This document shows, one piece after another, positions 62,497 to 64,000 of a DNA stretch of 64,000 bases. Below the pieces are notes generated by a model. The model saw only the letters and a program-made list of their open reading frames with translations. It did no database searches and was not told the DNA's origin. This DNA is from JAZKFT01 sp040386335. GTDB taxonomy: Bacteria > Bacteroidota > Bacteroidia > Chitinophagales > Chitinophagaceae. Made by a program: the position numbers and the translations under genes. The stretch is from NCBI GenBank assembly GCA_040386335.1, contig JAZKFT010000005.1, positions 62,001 through 126,000 on the forward strand. The letters are read 5' to 3'. Within the stretch, counting starts at the first letter, position 1. Each line of letters begins with the position of its first letter.

Positions 62497-63804
62497 TCAT
62501 CCCGCAACCTTCTCAAACCCCTGCTGTAAATCATCCTTAATATCTTCAATATGCTCTATCCCCAGCGAAATGCGGAGCAGCCCGGGCTCTACGCCGGCCG
62601 AGATTTGTTCTTCCTCACTTAATTGCTCGTGGGTGGTAGTGGCCGGGTGAATAATAAGCGTTTTGGCATCGCCCACATTGGCGAGGTGGCTGACTAATTT
62701 CAGTTCGTTTACAAAGGCATCGGCCGCTGTTTTACCACCTTTTATTTTGAAAGATAGAACGCCGCCAAAGCCGTTGGTCAGGTATTTTTTTGCCATCTCA
62801 TGGTATTTGCTGCTGGCAAGACCAGGATAATTTACATATTCCACCTGTGAATGCGCCTCCAGCCAGGTGGCCAGTGCCATGGCGTTCTGAACGGTACGTT
62901 CTACCCTGAGCGACAAGGTTTCCAGGCCCTGGATAAATAAGAACGAATTAAACGGACTCATAGAAGGTCCCCAGGTACGCAGACCGCTAACCCGCAGGCG
63001 AATGATAAAAGCGATATTGCCAAACGGCCCGTCGGTGCCGAAAATTTCCCAGAATTTCATGCCGTGGTAACCTTCATCGGGTTCGGTAAACTGGGGGAAT
63101 TTGCCGTTACCCCAATTGAAATTGCCGCCATCTACTACCACACCTCCAATGCTGTTGCCATGGCCGCCAATCCATTTAGTGGCCGACTCTATCACAACAT
63201 TGGCACCGTGCTCAAAGGGTTTAAAAAGAAAGCCCGCCGCCCCAAAAGTGTTATCTACCACCAGCGGAATATCATGCTGTTTCGCAATGGCGGCAATGGC
63301 AGCAAAATCAGGTACGCTAAAGCCGGGATTGCCAATGGTTTCCAGGTAAATGGCTTTGGTTTTTTCGTCAATTTTCGACTCTATGCTTTTGGGATCATCG
63401 CCTTCGGCAAATCGGCATTCTACACCTATGCGTTTAAACGACACCTTGAACTGGTTATAAGTTCCGCCATACAAGAAAGAGGAAGAAACAAAGTTGTCGC
63501 CAGGCAGCAGTATATTATGCAACGCCAGGAACTGCGCGCCCATACCAGACCCTGTAGCCACGGCACCTACACCGCCTTCAAGAGCGGCGATGCGTTTTTC
63601 GAAGACATCGGTGGTGGGGTTCATAATGCGGCTATAGATATTGCCAAATTCCCGCAGTCCAAACAGGTTGGCCGCGTGTTCACTGCTGTTAAAGGTGAAA
63701 GAAGTGGTTTGGTAGATGGGAACCGCCCGGGCGTTGGTTGCCGGATCAGGTTCGGTACCTGCATGTATCTGCAGGGTTTCAAAGCGCAATGGTTTGCTGG
63801 CCAT
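62497..63804 (-). CDS. metY: O-acetylhomoserine sulfhydrylase-type PLP enzyme
   Basis: A 435-residue member of the Cys/Met metabolism family. It would make homocysteine from O-acetylhomoserine and sulfide in methionine synthesis. It starts at ATG 63804 (MASKPLRFETLQIHAG); an earlier TTG at 63828 is rejected because a promoter lies just upstream. Typical segments are PIYQTTSFTFNSSEHAANLF, YSRIMNPTTDVFEKRIAALE, DNTFGAAGFLFKPFEHGAN, and the PLP lysine at about 210 in ESATKWIGGHGN. The insertion giving about 430 residues, and GTDGPFGNIAFI, separate it from the shorter MetB/MetZ enzymes. It has its own promoter and terminator. Confidence 0.95.
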   Translation of the reverse strand: MASKPLRFETLQIHAGTEPDPATNARAVPIYQTTSFTFNSSEHAANLFGLREFGNIYSRIMNPTTDVFEKRIAALEGGVGAVATGSGMGAQFLALHNILLPGDNFVSSSFLYGGTYNQFKVSFKRIGVECRFAEGDDPKSIESKIDEKTKAIYLETIGNPGFSVPDFAAIAAIAKQHDIPLVVDNTFGAAGFLFKPFEHGANVVIESATKWIGGHGNSIGGVVVDGGNFNWGNGKFPQFTEPDEGYHGMKFWEIFGTDGPFGNIAFIIRLRVSGLRTWGPSMSPFNSFLFIQGLETLSLRVERTVQNAMALATWLEAHSQVEYVNYPGLASSKYHEMAKKYLTNGFGGVLSFKIKGGKTAADAFVNELKLVSHLANVGDAKTLIIHPATTTHEQLSEEEQISAGVEPGLLRISLGIEHIEDIKDDLQQGFEKVAG

Positions 63805-63840
63805 AATAGGTGATTTTTTTAGTGACAAGAATGGTGTCTA

Positions 63841-63872
63841 TAAAAGTAGTGGACTTTTTTTATTGCTGGCAA
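63841..63872 (-). promoter_or_regulatory. Bacteroidota promoter of metY
   Basis: On the minus strand, TTG (63872-63870), a 21-bp spacer, then TACTTTTA (63848-63841), one mismatch to TANNTTTG. Transcription would start near 63835, about 30 bases before the ATG at 63804. Confidence 0.6.
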
Positions 63873-63933
63873 TGTTTTGAAAATGACAATGATGGGATAA
63901 TGTATCGTTTAAGCGGGAACTTTGAAGAAATGC

Positions 63934-64000
63934 ATGACGGAGGACCAGGAAAGCAGTAAATTATCGGGCATGCCGTATATTGCCTTTCCTTTATTTTCGG
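63934..64000 (+). CDS. Possible start of a gene running off the right edge
   Basis: An open frame begins at ATG 63934 (MTEDQESSKLSGMPYIAFPL) and continues to the window end. GAACTTTG about 15 bp upstream is one mismatch from the -7 promoter box. The position, divergent from metY, is where a gene is expected. Only 22 codons are visible, so this is uncertain. Confidence 0.35.
   Translation, partial: MTEDQESSKLSGMPYIAFPLFS

Overview
The window looks like chromosomal DNA of a gliding member of the Bacteroidota, probably near the Chitinophagaceae. The evidence is a GldJ lipoprotein gene next to murF, a PorP/SprF-type protein, two large secreted proteins ending in a gliding-motility-type (type IX secretion, type B) C-terminal domain, a PafA-type phosphatase, a Bacteroidota SPT/KBL-type enzyme, promoters of the form TTG-N20-TANNTTTG, and start codons without Shine-Dalgarno sequences. 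No phage, insertion sequence, CRISPR array or rRNA was seen. The only mobile-looking piece is a small cassette at a tRNA gene.

Layout. 1-7 kb (minus strand): a PorP/SprF gene cut by the window edge, the PKD-rich secreted protein probably partnered with it, and recG. 7-19 kb: a TPR protein, trpS, a deoxynucleoside kinase, a carboxypeptidase-regulatory-like/plug/beta-barrel outer-membrane protein, a small secreted protein, a metallophosphoesterase fused to a PQQ-type propeller, a DinB protein and an SPT/KBL-family enzyme (sphingolipid or sulfonolipid synthesis). 19-21 kb: small hypothetical genes and a two-gene cassette bounded by an intact tRNA-Gly(CCC) and a 59-bp copy of its 3' part. 21-35 kb: mainly metabolic and secreted enzymes (sialate O-acetylesterase family, NADP isocitrate dehydrogenase, SGNH lipoprotein, PafA-like phosphatase, CBS protein, PH-domain protein, geranylgeranyl-reductase-like flavoprotein, methyltransferase, tryptophanase) and a decayed VOC-family gene.

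35-46 kb: a coiled-coil membrane protein, a 0.94-kb non-coding gap, gldJ, murF, a DUF983 protein, a tight four-gene operon of unknown role (DoxX-like, DUF2071, membrane-anchored methyltransferase, small membrane protein), an M20 amidohydrolase and an APC permease. 46-62 kb: a sensor kinase with two predicted seven-bladed propellers, translationally coupled to a NarL-type regulator, then a 3,120-residue secreted adhesin-like protein with 21 tandem 54-residue repeats, and a 913-residue secreted propeller protein. The order suggests a sensor-controlled surface structure, but that is inference. The window ends with metY and the possible start of another gene.

A feature running through the window is short-period (mostly 7-bp) repeat arrays between genes. 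Their sequence differs from place to place while the period stays constant, and several form stem-loops or abut stop or start codons.
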